Below, in pieces: positions 15,201 to 21,708 of a DNA stretch of 27,498 nt; position 1 is the first letter of the stretch, and each line of letters opens with the position of its first letter. Where the stretch lies: positions 1-27,498 of IMG/VR virus record IMGVR_UViG_3300032293_001716. One strand, 5' to 3'. Both the position numbers and the translations under genes were made by a program. Source of the DNA: a virus. Under the pieces are notes generated by a model that did no database searches, was not told the origin of the DNA, and worked only from the letters and a program-made list of their open reading frames with translations.

Positions 15201-15356
15201 GCCCGAGCCAACAAGACGCATCGCCGAGCCCGCGGAGGCCGTCGCCGGACCGGCGAACACGTCCCGCTCGGTTGCCGTCGTCTCGGCCGTCCAAAGCTCC
15301 GCGTCCGCGAAGGCCGCGAGGATCGGGTACTGCGTGCGCGTCTCGTAGCTCGGCAT
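12222..15356 (-). CDS. Large tail fibre/host-recognition protein with Asp-box (sialidase-like) repeats
   Basis: A 1044-residue beta-rich protein. A clear Asp box, STDAGLTW, sits near residue 365, and a variant, SSNDGITF, near residue 260. Both lie within about 100-380, which reads like a BNR/sialidase-type beta-propeller. Residues about 450-620 look like a lectin-type beta-sandwich, and the last 170 residues (RRVVTLSWQSTLDRLWQV onwards) look like a distal-tail-protein-type domain; both are inference. I chose the ATG at 15356, whose A is shared with the tape measure stop (TGATG); an ATG four codons upstream is possible. It directly follows the tape measure gene. It probably binds, and perhaps cleaves, a cell-surface glycan. 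Catalytic sialidase residues were not identified. Confidence 0.8.
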   Translation of the reverse strand: MPSYETRTQYPILAAFADAELWTAETTATERDVFAGPATASAGSAMRLVGSGTPTSNTAAINVKIERGGYPDGSATFQQRVSGAADFASWDAPTEVGYIEPVSWSTSETQSLWSMSSATLPDGRVVLVAEYYSSGTSTIKIRVRSTSGAWFTSATSDSSVQAFYRHPQVVATGDGYVRIYFLNHNSKFETTQIAMIEASEDATSATLADFSAFTTTQSDLLKSPIPKVGGYYASFLQVAAGGGQVMAIVTQNDTLYQASSNDGITFTGLNVTISNVRDRASLAYIAGAFILAYGDVTTGDLQVRTVASANSTLGDADVITVEGTVYTSGDTDRLVLVRGYDETAWLYSMSDAPATATGSGIVHYSTDAGLTWSPAAMWRDGKTITAASGCWWRDRALIFVGANTDLLTYEDSITCLHLGGWTGLPMARRAASTREIGARVAMNVAWVPTDHLDDTFTVTTTGSIIEAFGSTAYYQVDVASGASSYQAKVLSGAPYPALARLACRVTAGTLDLLVQVDDNTNQYAIKVTITPTGFTVHDVGAGTTAATVTFASSTIPHEIFVWADSNKATVWYRDWALDHPTEWTHVVDETLSSGIFSPLSQIGISGAGGVQTSRIYAFSVYRRSSAYGATFNAYGESVNRDGLNIGAPVSIRPLYSDLGFGVAGYNGPARVGDTWALSAASPTPVEFAAWSTDYPSPSDRWASNTASAEIIAWKFNDEAVAIPPLWALAVVGDVTRIAYEWHDGTNWTGATNVDTNFVGGFRRRGDTLVPVTGYAVTAGPFVEQDELVGGYCVDSGNRARRITGNTSGVLWPSATSKLATITFDGDGTETSSTSSWRVVFPRSSVIVHNGTGYAKGFRIKVSPAGYTYTPNGYPDLKVLFGPAVVLGLPHGMDTQIENVGSARSFQAANGRRRSSQAAPMRRVVTLSWQSTLDRLWQVRGDKPTENDPDVIVVGSSPVYSRGEAESTLRALVDRWSVTGTPVAYFPRGLDVSAGTSQPSRGAKRAGGVVVGTLDALWTVEHGGTGEEQRDDVVRLGALVLTELT

Positions 15357-17254
15357 CAGCTGGCCCATCCGAGGTAAGCGGTCCGGTTCATCGACCTCGC
15401 GATATCACGGGCGAGCGGGACGCGGACGGTCCGATCGGTGAGGTCCAAGAACACGTTGACCCGGCCGCCACCTTCGCCGCTCTCTCCGAGGCGTCGACGC
15501 ACCTGGTCCACGCCACCGTTCGCCGCGACCGTGGTAGCCGGCACCACGACCTCGCCGCGCCGAAGAAGCGCCGGCCCCTCGTCGGGCTGGACGGGCTGGA
15601 TCGCACCCGCGAAGCGCCCCGTGTGGAAGCTCGGCAGGGGTTGTGCCGCGACCGCCGCGGCCGAAGCCACCGCCGCCGCACCCGCCACGACGGCCAGCGC
15701 CGTACCCGCCGGAGGTGGCACGGTGAGCGCCGCCATGACCGCTTGCACGCCCTTGATCGCGACGTCGAAGATCGCCGCGGCCTTCTGAGCCACCGCAAGC
15801 TCACGGATCGCCTTGCGGCCTTCCTTGGTGTTCTCGTCGAACATGCCCGAGATCGTGTCGAGCGTTTGCCCAACGTACCCGGAGATCGAGGCCACGCCGT
15901 CCACTTGGCTCTTCTCGTAGGCAAGGCGCTGTTCCCGGTCCCGAACGTAAGCCTCGTGCGCGGCCTCGTCTTGAAGGCGTGCGATCTCGGCGATCCGCTT
16001 CTCTTCCAGATCGATCGCCTCTTGGAGCTGCGCGTTCGCAAGCTCGGTGTCGAACTTGGAGCTGATCCGGAACTCAATGTCGGGGAGGTCGTAAAGCTCC
16101 GCGGCGAGGTCTTGGAGCTCGGGAGCGACCTTGTTGAGGTACCCTTGTCGCTTGTCGAAGGCGTCGGAGAAGGCCTTGAACGCTTCGTCCTCGATCCGCT
16201 TCTGTTCGTCCGCGACGGCCTGCAGGGACTTGACCCAATCTGCCTCAAAATCCTTGAGGAACTCCTTCCGCTCTTGTGCTTCCTTGTCGGCCGCACGCTT
16301 CCGATCGTCGGCCCGCTTCTTGGCCGCCGCCTCCCGATCCTTCTCGGCCTGCTCTTGCTCCCGCTCGAACTCTTCGAACGAGCGTTGAAACTGATCCATC
16401 CCGGCCGTGATCTGCTCGGCCTCTTCGAGCCGCTTCTTCGCAACCTCCGCGCCTCGGGTTGCTTGGCCGTCCATCAGCTTGAACACGGCGTATTGCGTGA
16501 GCCCGCCCGCCCTGGTGATATCCACCCAAGTTGAGATCGCTTCGTCAACCCAATCGATCCCGGTCTTTGTCGCTTCCTTGAGGTTGTCGACGCTGTCTTG
16601 AGACTTCTTCTCGATGAAGTCGAGCGCCCGCCCAATGTTGTCGCTCAACGACACGTAGGTGTTGGACAGCTTCGTGATCAGCGGCGACACTCTCTCGGCA
16701 ATCATCACGGACTGATCTGCGAGAACCAGATCCATAGCTTCAAGCGCGTCGCGCGCATCGAAGATCGCCGTCTCGGTGCCGTTCAAGCTCGTCGTGTAGT
16801 CGTCCAAGTTTCGGACCACGTCGACCGTGACGGAGACTGCCTTGGAGAACACCGCCAACAACGCGCCGACCGAGATCACGACGGCCGCGACCTTCGGATC
16901 CATCATCCCGAAGGCATCGCCGATATCGCCGATCGGACCGGCCAGCCCGCCGAATGCGTCGCCTGTGAGCGCCGCGGCCTTGCCGAGCTTGGAGAAGCTC
17001 TTCTCCGCCGTCTCGCCGACGCCGTTGTAAGCGTCGCCCGCCTTCTTGGCCGCACGGGTCGAAGCCTCGGCCGCTTGCTTGGCCGCCGTCTCGGCTGCCT
17101 TGGCGGCCTTCTCGCTGGCCTTCGTGACGCGGCTTTCAAGAGCGAACGCGGCCTTGATCGCTTCTTGATCCGTGACCGGCCCAAGCTTCTTGACCTCGTC
17201 AACGTACCGTTGAAGATCCGCGATGATCCTAACTTCTGCGTTTTCACCGGCCAT
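15356..17254 (-). CDS. Tail tape measure protein
   Basis: A 632-residue tape measure protein, which sets tail length and is ejected with DNA. It has an Ala/Lys-rich coiled coil at about 40-75, a hydrophobic stretch at about 121-137 (VAAVVISVGALLAVF), and long charged coiled coils around 275-350. The C-terminal part is Ala/Val-rich and hydrophobic, then SFHTGRF and DEGPALLRRGEVVVPA, a typical tape measure ending. No muramidase or peptidase domain is seen. At the usual 0.15 nm per residue it predicts a tail near 95 nm. The ATG follows a strong GGGGGAG site. It overlaps the upstream small tail gene by 11 bp. Confidence 0.92.
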   Translation of the reverse strand: MAGENAEVRIIADLQRYVDEVKKLGPVTDQEAIKAAFALESRVTKASEKAAKAAETAAKQAAEASTRAAKKAGDAYNGVGETAEKSFSKLGKAAALTGDAFGGLAGPIGDIGDAFGMMDPKVAAVVISVGALLAVFSKAVSVTVDVVRNLDDYTTSLNGTETAIFDARDALEAMDLVLADQSVMIAERVSPLITKLSNTYVSLSDNIGRALDFIEKKSQDSVDNLKEATKTGIDWVDEAISTWVDITRAGGLTQYAVFKLMDGQATRGAEVAKKRLEEAEQITAGMDQFQRSFEEFEREQEQAEKDREAAAKKRADDRKRAADKEAQERKEFLKDFEADWVKSLQAVADEQKRIEDEAFKAFSDAFDKRQGYLNKVAPELQDLAAELYDLPDIEFRISSKFDTELANAQLQEAIDLEEKRIAEIARLQDEAAHEAYVRDREQRLAYEKSQVDGVASISGYVGQTLDTISGMFDENTKEGRKAIRELAVAQKAAAIFDVAIKGVQAVMAALTVPPPAGTALAVVAGAAAVASAAAVAAQPLPSFHTGRFAGAIQPVQPDEGPALLRRGEVVVPATTVAANGGVDQVRRRLGESGEGGGRVNVFLDLTDRTVRVPLARDIARSMNRTAYLGWAS

Positions 17255-17777
17255 TATTCTCCCCCACGACCCGCTTTGCGATCCGCTTCGACAAGTTCAT
17301 AGCCGGACGCCGGAACAACGTCGCCCAAGCACTCTTGCCCTCTTGACCGGACGGGGTGTTCGGGTCGTTCGCGCCCCACTTCACCACGTAGGTATACGGG
17401 GCGTCGCCCTTCAAAATCACGGTGAGAGCCCCGTTCGTTTCCGGGAACGTGACGTTGAGGCCGTTCTTGGAAAACCCCGTGTCCACGGGCCACTTGTCCA
17501 CCGCGTCGCGGACGAACGGCACGAGCTCGTCGGCCATGGCCCGAGCCACGCGATCAAGCCGCGACGACGTGACGTTCGCGAGCGCCGCGTTCAATGAGGC
17601 GTCGAAGCTCACCCAATCGCCCATGACCATGCGCCGCGTGAAGTCGGCGGGCTTGAGCTCTTGGCCTTCGGCAAGACCTCGAAGGGTGCGCTCCATGATC
17701 GCGAGCTCGCCGAGGATCCGCTTGCCCGCGGTCGCTCGGTTCCTCGCACGTGTCGCCTTGTCAAGTTGAGTTGCCAC
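17244..17777 (-). CDS. Small tail protein between chaperones and tape measure
   Basis: A 177-residue protein. A helical N-terminal half (ATRARNRATAGKRILGELAIMERTL) leads to a section resembling tail-completion proteins (ADELVPFVRDAVDKWPVDTGFSKNG, then strands, YTYVVKWG and a basic end). The P-V-D-T-G-x-S/L context recalls HK97 gp10-like tail proteins, but that is a weak similarity. The GTG start at 17775-17777 overlaps the frameshifted chaperone end by 17 bp. Position suggests a role in tail assembly or as an added tail component. Confidence 0.72.
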   Translation of the reverse strand: MATQLDKATRARNRATAGKRILGELAIMERTLRGLAEGQELKPADFTRRMVMGDWVSFDASLNAALANVTSSRLDRVARAMADELVPFVRDAVDKWPVDTGFSKNGLNVTFPETNGALTVILKGDAPYTYVVKWGANDPNTPSGQEGKSAWATLFRRPAMNLSKRIAKRVVGENNGR

Positions 17778-18326
17778 CGCGAGCCCCCTTCACCGCGTCG
17801 AGGATCTTCTTCCTCGAACGTTCCCGGCGATCCTTCTCGTCGATCAACCCGACCGCGAGAAGAGCCGCCAAGTCCTCGGCGGGGAGTCGGTGAGCCCACA
17901 ACGGCTCCTTGCCCATAGCCAGCGAGCGCCGGATCAAGGCGAGGTCGGTTGCTCCGTCTGGGCCGTCGAGTTTCCCGCAAGGTCGTCCGCCATGACGAAC
18001 GGAGCCATGCGCTCCGCGGCCAGCTCGGCGAGGCGTGCCGCTTCCTTGACCAACCCCACGAGCCCGTCCGAGTCCATGGGGAGGCCCTTCCCAAGAAGCC
18101 ACTCAAACACCGCGTCACCGAACACGAGCAAGTCGGGTCCGGCTTCTCGGTGAGCCGCGGCCACCTCGGAATGGTTTAGGAGGTGCAGGCCAACCAAGGC
18201 GGCCGCGCGGCTCACGGCACCGGTTCCGGTCGACGGCATGGCCGCCCACCGTTGCCAAGCGCCGAGAGCGCACGCACGCCCCCGAAGCATACCAACACCC
18301 GGAACGCTCACCTCGCATCCGAGCAT
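17761..18326 (-). CDS. Tail assembly chaperone, -1 frameshifted long form (GT-like)
   Basis: Joins codons 1-119 of the short chaperone (18326 to 17970) to a -1 frame (re-reading 17970, then to 17761), giving 188 residues. The added 69-residue part contains ATDLALIRRSLAMGKEPLWAHRLPAEDLAALLAVG and a basic end (KDRRERSRKKILDAVKG). It has no credible start or ribosome site of its own. The first codon after the slip is CTC, and the frame stays open to the TGA at 17761-17763. In lambda the GT form links the tape measure to tail tube subunits; the same role is expected here by gene order (tail tube, chaperones, tape measure). Confidence 0.85.
17934..18326 (-). CDS. Tail assembly chaperone, short form (G-like)
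   Basis: A 130-residue helical protein encoded upstream of the tape measure, in the position of lambda gpG. It would coat the tape measure while the tail tube polymerises. The ATG at 18324-18326 follows GGGAG. Helices include RAAALVGLHLLNHSEVAAAHRE and VGLVKEAARLAELAAERMA. Near its end the codons GCG-GGA-AAC hold the slippery heptamer that lets some ribosomes continue into the second frame. The unshifted product ends 11 codons later (STAQTEQPTSP), a polar tail. Confidence 0.88.
   Translation of the reverse strand: MLGCEVSVPGVGMLRGRACALGAWQRWAAMPSTGTGAVSRAAALVGLHLLNHSEVAAAHREAGPDLLVFGDAVFEWLLGKGLPMDSDGLVGLVKEAARLAELAAERMAPFVMADDLAGNSTAQTEQPTSP
17970..17976 (-). other. Programmed -1 ribosomal frameshift site GGGAAAC
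   Basis: On the minus strand, bases 17976 to 17970 read G-GGA-AAC, with GGA and AAC as zero-frame codons. This is a perfect X-XXY-YYZ heptamer; lambda uses GGGAAAG. It sits in the overlap of the two chaperone frames, 12 codons before the zero-frame stop. I found no clear downstream stem-loop, so the stimulator, if any, is not defined. Confidence 0.85.
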
Positions 18327-18340
18327 TTCAGACTCCCGTG
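18324..18340 (-). repeat. 17-bp junction repeat, copy A
   Basis: Minus strand CACGGGAGTCTGAAATG covers the end of the tail tube gene, the GGGAG ribosome site and the chaperone start codon. It matches copy B at 19283-19299 in 16 of 17 bases. The two copies bound a two-gene cassette. Confidence 0.75.
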
Positions 18341-18804
18341 GCCGTCAAGCCGTAGGCCATACCCGACACGGAGATAACGATCGCGTCGCCGCTCTCGTTG
18401 AGGCTCGCCGTGAGGTAGGCGTTCGTCAGATTGATCGTGGACGCAACCCCGCCGAGCGTGGTGCTGTAGACGATCGTGTAGGTCATGGGGCCGTCGCCGC
18501 CTGGGTTCGTCGTCGTGGCAGCGGACCAAGCGCCCGCCTTGAGCACCGCGTCGAAGATCGTGCGGGAGCTCGCGTTGCGGAGCTCGTTGCTCTTCACCGT
18601 GCCGGTGAACGAGAACGAGTGCGCGGCCTGGTCGCCGTGGACGTAGGCCACGAACCGCTTGCGATGCATGATCGCAACGGCCGGGGCTTCGTTGTGCTGG
18701 ATGGAGTCGAAGGTGAAGTCGCCGACGTCGGAGACGGTGAGCGAGGTGCCCACACCGTCGACGATCTGCACCGTGGCGTGCTCTTTCGTGAGGAAACCGG
18801 CCAT
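18328..18804 (-). CDS. Major tail (tube) protein
   Basis: A 158-residue beta-rich protein of tail-tube type: short N-terminal region, strands (VQIVDGVGTSLTVSDVGDFTF), the block FDAVLKAGAWSAATTT near residue 85, and GPMTYTIVYSTT near 105, ending in a strand (AIVISVSGMAYGLTATGV). Such proteins stack as hexameric rings to form the tube. It lies directly upstream of the chaperone pair in transcription order, the usual place. The ATG at 18802-18804 follows GGAAG. The call rests on gene order and pattern, not on a certain family motif. Confidence 0.75.
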   Translation of the reverse strand: MAGFLTKEHATVQIVDGVGTSLTVSDVGDFTFDSIQHNEAPAVAIMHRKRFVAYVHGDQAAHSFSFTGTVKSNELRNASSRTIFDAVLKAGAWSAATTTNPGGDGPMTYTIVYSTTLGGVASTINLTNAYLTASLNESGDAIVISVSGMAYGLTATGV

Positions 18805-18808
18805 GGGA

Positions 18809-19285
18809 TCACTTCCTGGCGAGGAGGTAAGCGGTAAAGGTCGCGGAGGCCGCGCCCGTGTTGGTGATCAACACGTTCTTGTCGGTGTTACTGACCGCGA
18901 TGCCCGGATCGCTACCAATCACGAGCGGACACTTCGCCGAGAAGGGAAGGGTGTAGTTGGACCCGAAGCCGGTGAAGGGATCCGTGGCGCCCTTGGTGAC
19001 GGAGCCGCGCCCGCCCGAACTCACGGTGCAGATCAACGTGTGAAACTCCACCATCGTCTCGACGGCCCCGAGAGCGTTGGTGAGGCTGTAGAGATCAAGC
19101 ACCTGCGTACCGGCCGCGGCGAGGGTGATTTCCAACCGGACCGCCCAGTTCGGCGCGCCGTCCGCAGCCCCACCAAACGCCCCGATCGTGAACCCGCCGT
19201 CGACGTTGAACTCGACGGGGAGCGAAGGATAGCCGGTGGACGCCCTGTTGAAGAACGTCCCGTTGATATTGATCTTGTGGCTCAT
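18809..19285 (-). CDS. Beta-rich structural protein next to tail tube
   Basis: A 158-residue protein, the same length as the tail tube protein but with no visible similarity. Strand-rich: LPVEFNVDGGFTIGAFGG, WAVRLEITLAAAGTQVLDLYSL, VSSGGRGSV, and a C-terminal strand region (VLITNTGAASATFTAYLLAR). The LDLYSLTNALG segment and C-terminal sandwich recall phage structural proteins of unknown place. I chose the ATG at 19283-19285 with GGGAG upstream; this junction is nearly identical to the one at 18324-18340. It could be a second tube-like, adaptor or decoration protein. Confidence 0.78.
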   Translation of the reverse strand: MSHKININGTFFNRASTGYPSLPVEFNVDGGFTIGAFGGAADGAPNWAVRLEITLAAAGTQVLDLYSLTNALGAVETMVEFHTLICTVSSGGRGSVTKGATDPFTGFGSNYTLPFSAKCPLVIGSDPGIAVSNTDKNVLITNTGAASATFTAYLLARK

Positions 19286-19299
19286 TTCAGGCTCCCGTG
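19283..19299 (-). repeat. 17-bp junction repeat, copy B
   Basis: Minus strand CACGGGAGCCTGAAATG covers the end of the tail terminator-like gene, the ribosome site and the ATG of the beta-rich structural gene. It differs from copy A (18324-18340) by one base. Confidence 0.75.
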
Positions 19300-19730
19300 T
19301 CGTGTACCGCTGCAACGCTCAAGCGGTACGTGTAGCGCGTCCCGGTGGCGTCGGAACCAACCGAGGCCACACTCTCCACCGCAAGGGGAACCTCTCCCGT
19401 CGCGACGTTCAAGGCGTCTCTCACGGCGTCTAGCACGTCCAACCCGGCGTCGGTGTCCGTCTCGCCGTCGATCGTGCTGATCCGCGCCTGCACCTGCACG
19501 AGCACGTCGAACGTCGTCCGCGACCGCTGCGTTCCGCGCCGCCGGTCCGGGTAGTCGCTGGAACGGTGCTCCACGACGAACGTGAGGTGGGCGCCGTCGA
19601 GGCCGGTGGCGTCCAGATCCATCGTCTTGAGGTGGCGCAAGGTCGTGACGCCCGCCCAATGCGCGGAGCTCGGGACGGTCACGCCCGCCACGAGGTCGCG
19701 GATCGCCTGGCGCAGCGTCGCGAGCTTCAT
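19287..19730 (-). CDS. Tail terminator-like protein
   Basis: A 147-residue protein with the plan of small tail-terminator or neck proteins: N-terminal helix (LATLRQAIRDLVAGV), then strands and a helix pair (FDVLVQVQARIST, TDAGLDVLDAVRDALNVA), and a strand-rich end with GTRYTYRLSVAAV. These cap the tail tube and join it to the head. The ATG at 19728-19730 overlaps the upstream stop (ATGA). Position between a connector-like gene and the tail tube region supports the call; the specific family is not certain. Confidence 0.68.
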   Translation of the reverse strand: MKLATLRQAIRDLVAGVTVPSSAHWAGVTTLRHLKTMDLDATGLDGAHLTFVVEHRSSDYPDRRRGTQRSRTTFDVLVQVQARISTIDGETDTDAGLDVLDAVRDALNVATGEVPLAVESVASVGSDATGTRYTYRLSVAAVHDTGA

Positions 19731-20506
19731 AGCACCCGCCCGCGGTACGTCAGTCGGCGACCGTACCAATCCGGCGGCGAGCTCCGCGCGATCGGACCAC
19801 CTGGCCCTTGGCGCTCGTCGGAGTCGGCCTTGCCGTCTTGATCGTCGTCCGCGAGGTACTGGATGGAGCCCCAAGCCCGATCCGCCTCGTTGTCGTAGTA
19901 CGTGGCCAGCTCGTTGTTGTTGTTGCCCGGCGTGGCCGACCCAACCATGAACGAGCGGAACACCGCGGCGAGCGCCCGGTTGCGCACGTATGCCGAGAGC
20001 GTCGACGGCTCCAAGATCCGGGCCGGCCATTGACCGGTGGCGTAGAGCTTGCCGAGCGTGTCCGTCCACACGCTGTCGATCTGAGCTTGGAGCGAGCCCG
20101 TACCCGAGCGCACGGACGCGCCGAGAGCCGGGTGGAGCTGCTCAAGGTCGGCTTGCGTGACGGGGCAAAACAGCGCCCGCCGAGCCAACCACGCGTCCTT
20201 GCGGGCGATCTGGACAACGCCACCGATCGTGAGCGTCCACTCTTCGATGTACCCCGGCCCGAAGCTCAGGGTGTCCGGAAGGTCGACGGCCGCGACGGTG
20301 GCGGTTGCAATCGAGCCGGCGATCGTGACCGCCGGGGAGGCGACCACGGCACCGGTCGGGCTCAAGAGCTGGAACGACCCCGACGACGGGGCCACGAGAG
20401 ACGCGCCGAGACGCGCCTCGATCTTCGTGGCGTGCGCCCGTCCACGCTCGTAAACCTCGGGGCAACGAACGCGGAAGGTAGCACCAATGTCGGTCGGGAT
20501 CGTCAT
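19727..20506 (-). CDS. Head-tail connector-region structural protein
   Basis: A 259-residue protein with an apparent Ig-like beta domain at about 30-100 (SGSFQLLSPTGAVVASPAVTIAG and a following strand pair), then a mainly helical half (VTQADLEQLHPALG, VWTDTLGKLYATGQWP, YVRNRALAAVFRSFMVG). The end is hydrophilic with a short acidic DDDQDGKADSDE run, possibly a metal-binding loop. The helical part resembles adaptor proteins. It precedes the tail terminator-like gene in transcription order, fitting a neck or connector role. The ATG at 20504-20506 has only a weak ribosome site. Confidence 0.68.
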   Translation of the reverse strand: MTIPTDIGATFRVRCPEVYERGRAHATKIEARLGASLVAPSSGSFQLLSPTGAVVASPAVTIAGSIATATVAAVDLPDTLSFGPGYIEEWTLTIGGVVQIARKDAWLARRALFCPVTQADLEQLHPALGASVRSGTGSLQAQIDSVWTDTLGKLYATGQWPARILEPSTLSAYVRNRALAAVFRSFMVGSATPGNNNNELATYYDNEADRAWGSIQYLADDDQDGKADSDERQGPGGPIARSSPPDWYGRRLTYRGRVL

Positions 20507-20510
20507 GGTG

Positions 20511-20864
20511 TCAGCTCAGGGTCACGATCTGCTTGTAGTTGAACAGCCACGCCCCGGCGAGCACCACGAGGTGCCCGATCCGGTTCTGCTCGATCGTGCC
20601 GAGCGAAGAGCCGGCCGCGTTCTTGACCGTGATGGTCTCGGCCGCGTCCGCCGCGTTCAGGATCGAGAGCTGCATACCGGCGAAGTTCGCGGGATCGGGG
20701 AGGGTCACGTCACGGGCCGCGCCGCCCGGATCGATCCGAAGCAGGTTGCCGTTGTACGTGGCGAAGTCCACGGACAAGTTGCCCGTGAGGGTGATCTGGT
20801 TCGGCTGGAGCACGTTGTGGAAAGCGCCCTCGCCCGGAGTACCGACGTTGCGAGCCATGTTCAT
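20511..20864 (-). CDS. Capsid decoration-like or head structural protein
   Basis: A 117-residue beta-rich protein. RIDPGGAARDVTLPDP near residue 45 and a closing WLFNYKQIVTLS resemble a recurrent small phage structural fold seen in decoration and carbohydrate-binding proteins. Two starts are possible: the ATG at 20862-20864, overlapping the upstream stop (ATGA), and the ATG two codons later, which is better spaced from AGGAG. It lies between capsid and connector genes, which fits a head protein. Confidence 0.7.
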   Translation of the reverse strand: MNMARNVGTPGEGAFHNVLQPNQITLTGNLSVDFATYNGNLLRIDPGGAARDVTLPDPANFAGMQLSILNAADAAETITVKNAAGSSLGTIEQNRIGHLVVLAGAWLFNYKQIVTLS

Positions 20865-21013
20865 TTCTCCTTGCGGTCACGTTCGACAAGCACTCGCTCG
20901 ACGTCGCGCCGCACACGTTCGGGGTTCACGACCGCGCCCTGCTCTCGCAGGGAACGCACGATCCGTTCGGTCGTCGCCGCGGCGAGCTCCGAACCTTGCT
21001 TCTTGCCACTCAT
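20861..21013 (-). CDS. Small basic protein, 50 residues
   Basis: A 50-residue charged helical protein (TERIVRSLREQGAVV, then PERVRRDVERVLVERD) ending in a basic-acidic tail. It is bracketed by ATGA overlaps on both sides (start at 21011-21013, stop at 20861-20863). Coupling and position between head genes support a real gene. The function is not recognised. Confidence 0.68.
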   Translation of the reverse strand: MSGKKQGSELAAATTERIVRSLREQGAVVNPERVRRDVERVLVERDRKEK

Positions 21014-21690
21014 GCGGCCCCCCGCTTGGCCTTCGGCTCTTCGGGGATCCACGGCTTGCGGGCTTCGTCGAACACGGTCAACGCCCGATCGGCCGCGGCG
21101 ATCTGAGAGTCCCGAACGTCCGCGGCGACGTCGGTGCGACCGCGCGCCCGCTCAAGAGCCGAGACGAGGTCACGCCGGGCCGCGAGGATGATCGAGTCAT
21201 GCGGGGCCGGGATAGCGCCCTCGGCCACGAGCTGCGCCCGCCAGCGGTTGCGCTCGGCACGGTCGATCCGAACCTTCGCCGAGGCCGCGGGGTTGGCCGG
21301 GGCTTCGACACGCTCGAACCGCTCACGGTAGTGCTGGCCGCTCGCACCGGTCCGCGGATCGCGGCACGGCTCGGAGACGACCACGCCCGGCGCTTTGACC
21401 TCGACGATCTTCGCCTTGTGCAGGAGCTCACGCGTGGCCGTGTAGGCCTCGCTTTGATCCTGACCTGGTTCGATCGTCGCGACGCCATTCACGCCGGGCG
21501 AGAGGATGAAGCGATCCACTTGCGGGAGCCACGTCGGACCGGGGAGCCCTTCGCTCTCAATGCGCCACGAACCGGGGTAGCCCGCGTGGTGCACGAGAAT
21601 GAACGGCGCGTTTGGCGCGATCGGGGCGTACGCTGGGCCGTCAAGGCCCGAGAAGGGAACGGCTTGGCCGCTCCCGCCTGGGATCGTCAT
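21010..21690 (-). CDS. Head-region structural protein, unknown
   Basis: A 226-residue protein directly downstream of the major capsid gene. The N-terminal half has strands and many Pro and Gly (AYAPIAPNAPFILVHHAGYPGS, TWLPQVDRFIL). The C-terminal half is helical and charged (RIDRAERNRWRAQLVAEGA, RRDLVSALERARGRTDV). It resembles hypothetical head-region proteins in other phages, but I cannot name the family. The ATG at 21688-21690 has a good GGAGG site. It may be a head-completion or capsid-associated protein. Confidence 0.72.
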   Translation of the reverse strand: MTIPGGSGQAVPFSGLDGPAYAPIAPNAPFILVHHAGYPGSWRIESEGLPGPTWLPQVDRFILSPGVNGVATIEPGQDQSEAYTATRELLHKAKIVEVKAPGVVVSEPCRDPRTGASGQHYRERFERVEAPANPAASAKVRIDRAERNRWRAQLVAEGAIPAPHDSIILAARRDLVSALERARGRTDVAADVRDSQIAAADRALTVFDEARKPWIPEEPKAKRGAA

Positions 21691-21708
21691 TCAACCTCCA
21701 AGGTTCGA

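Noticed and set aside
15357-15368. ATG at 15368 as start of the tail fibre gene
   Set aside because: It lacks a ribosome site; the ATG at 15356 shares its A with the upstream stop, like other coupled junctions. The alternative adds only four residues.
12273-15377. Two large plus-strand open frames opposite the tail fibre gene
   Set aside because: Arg-rich shadow translations; the minus frame shows beta-rich repeats and Asp boxes.
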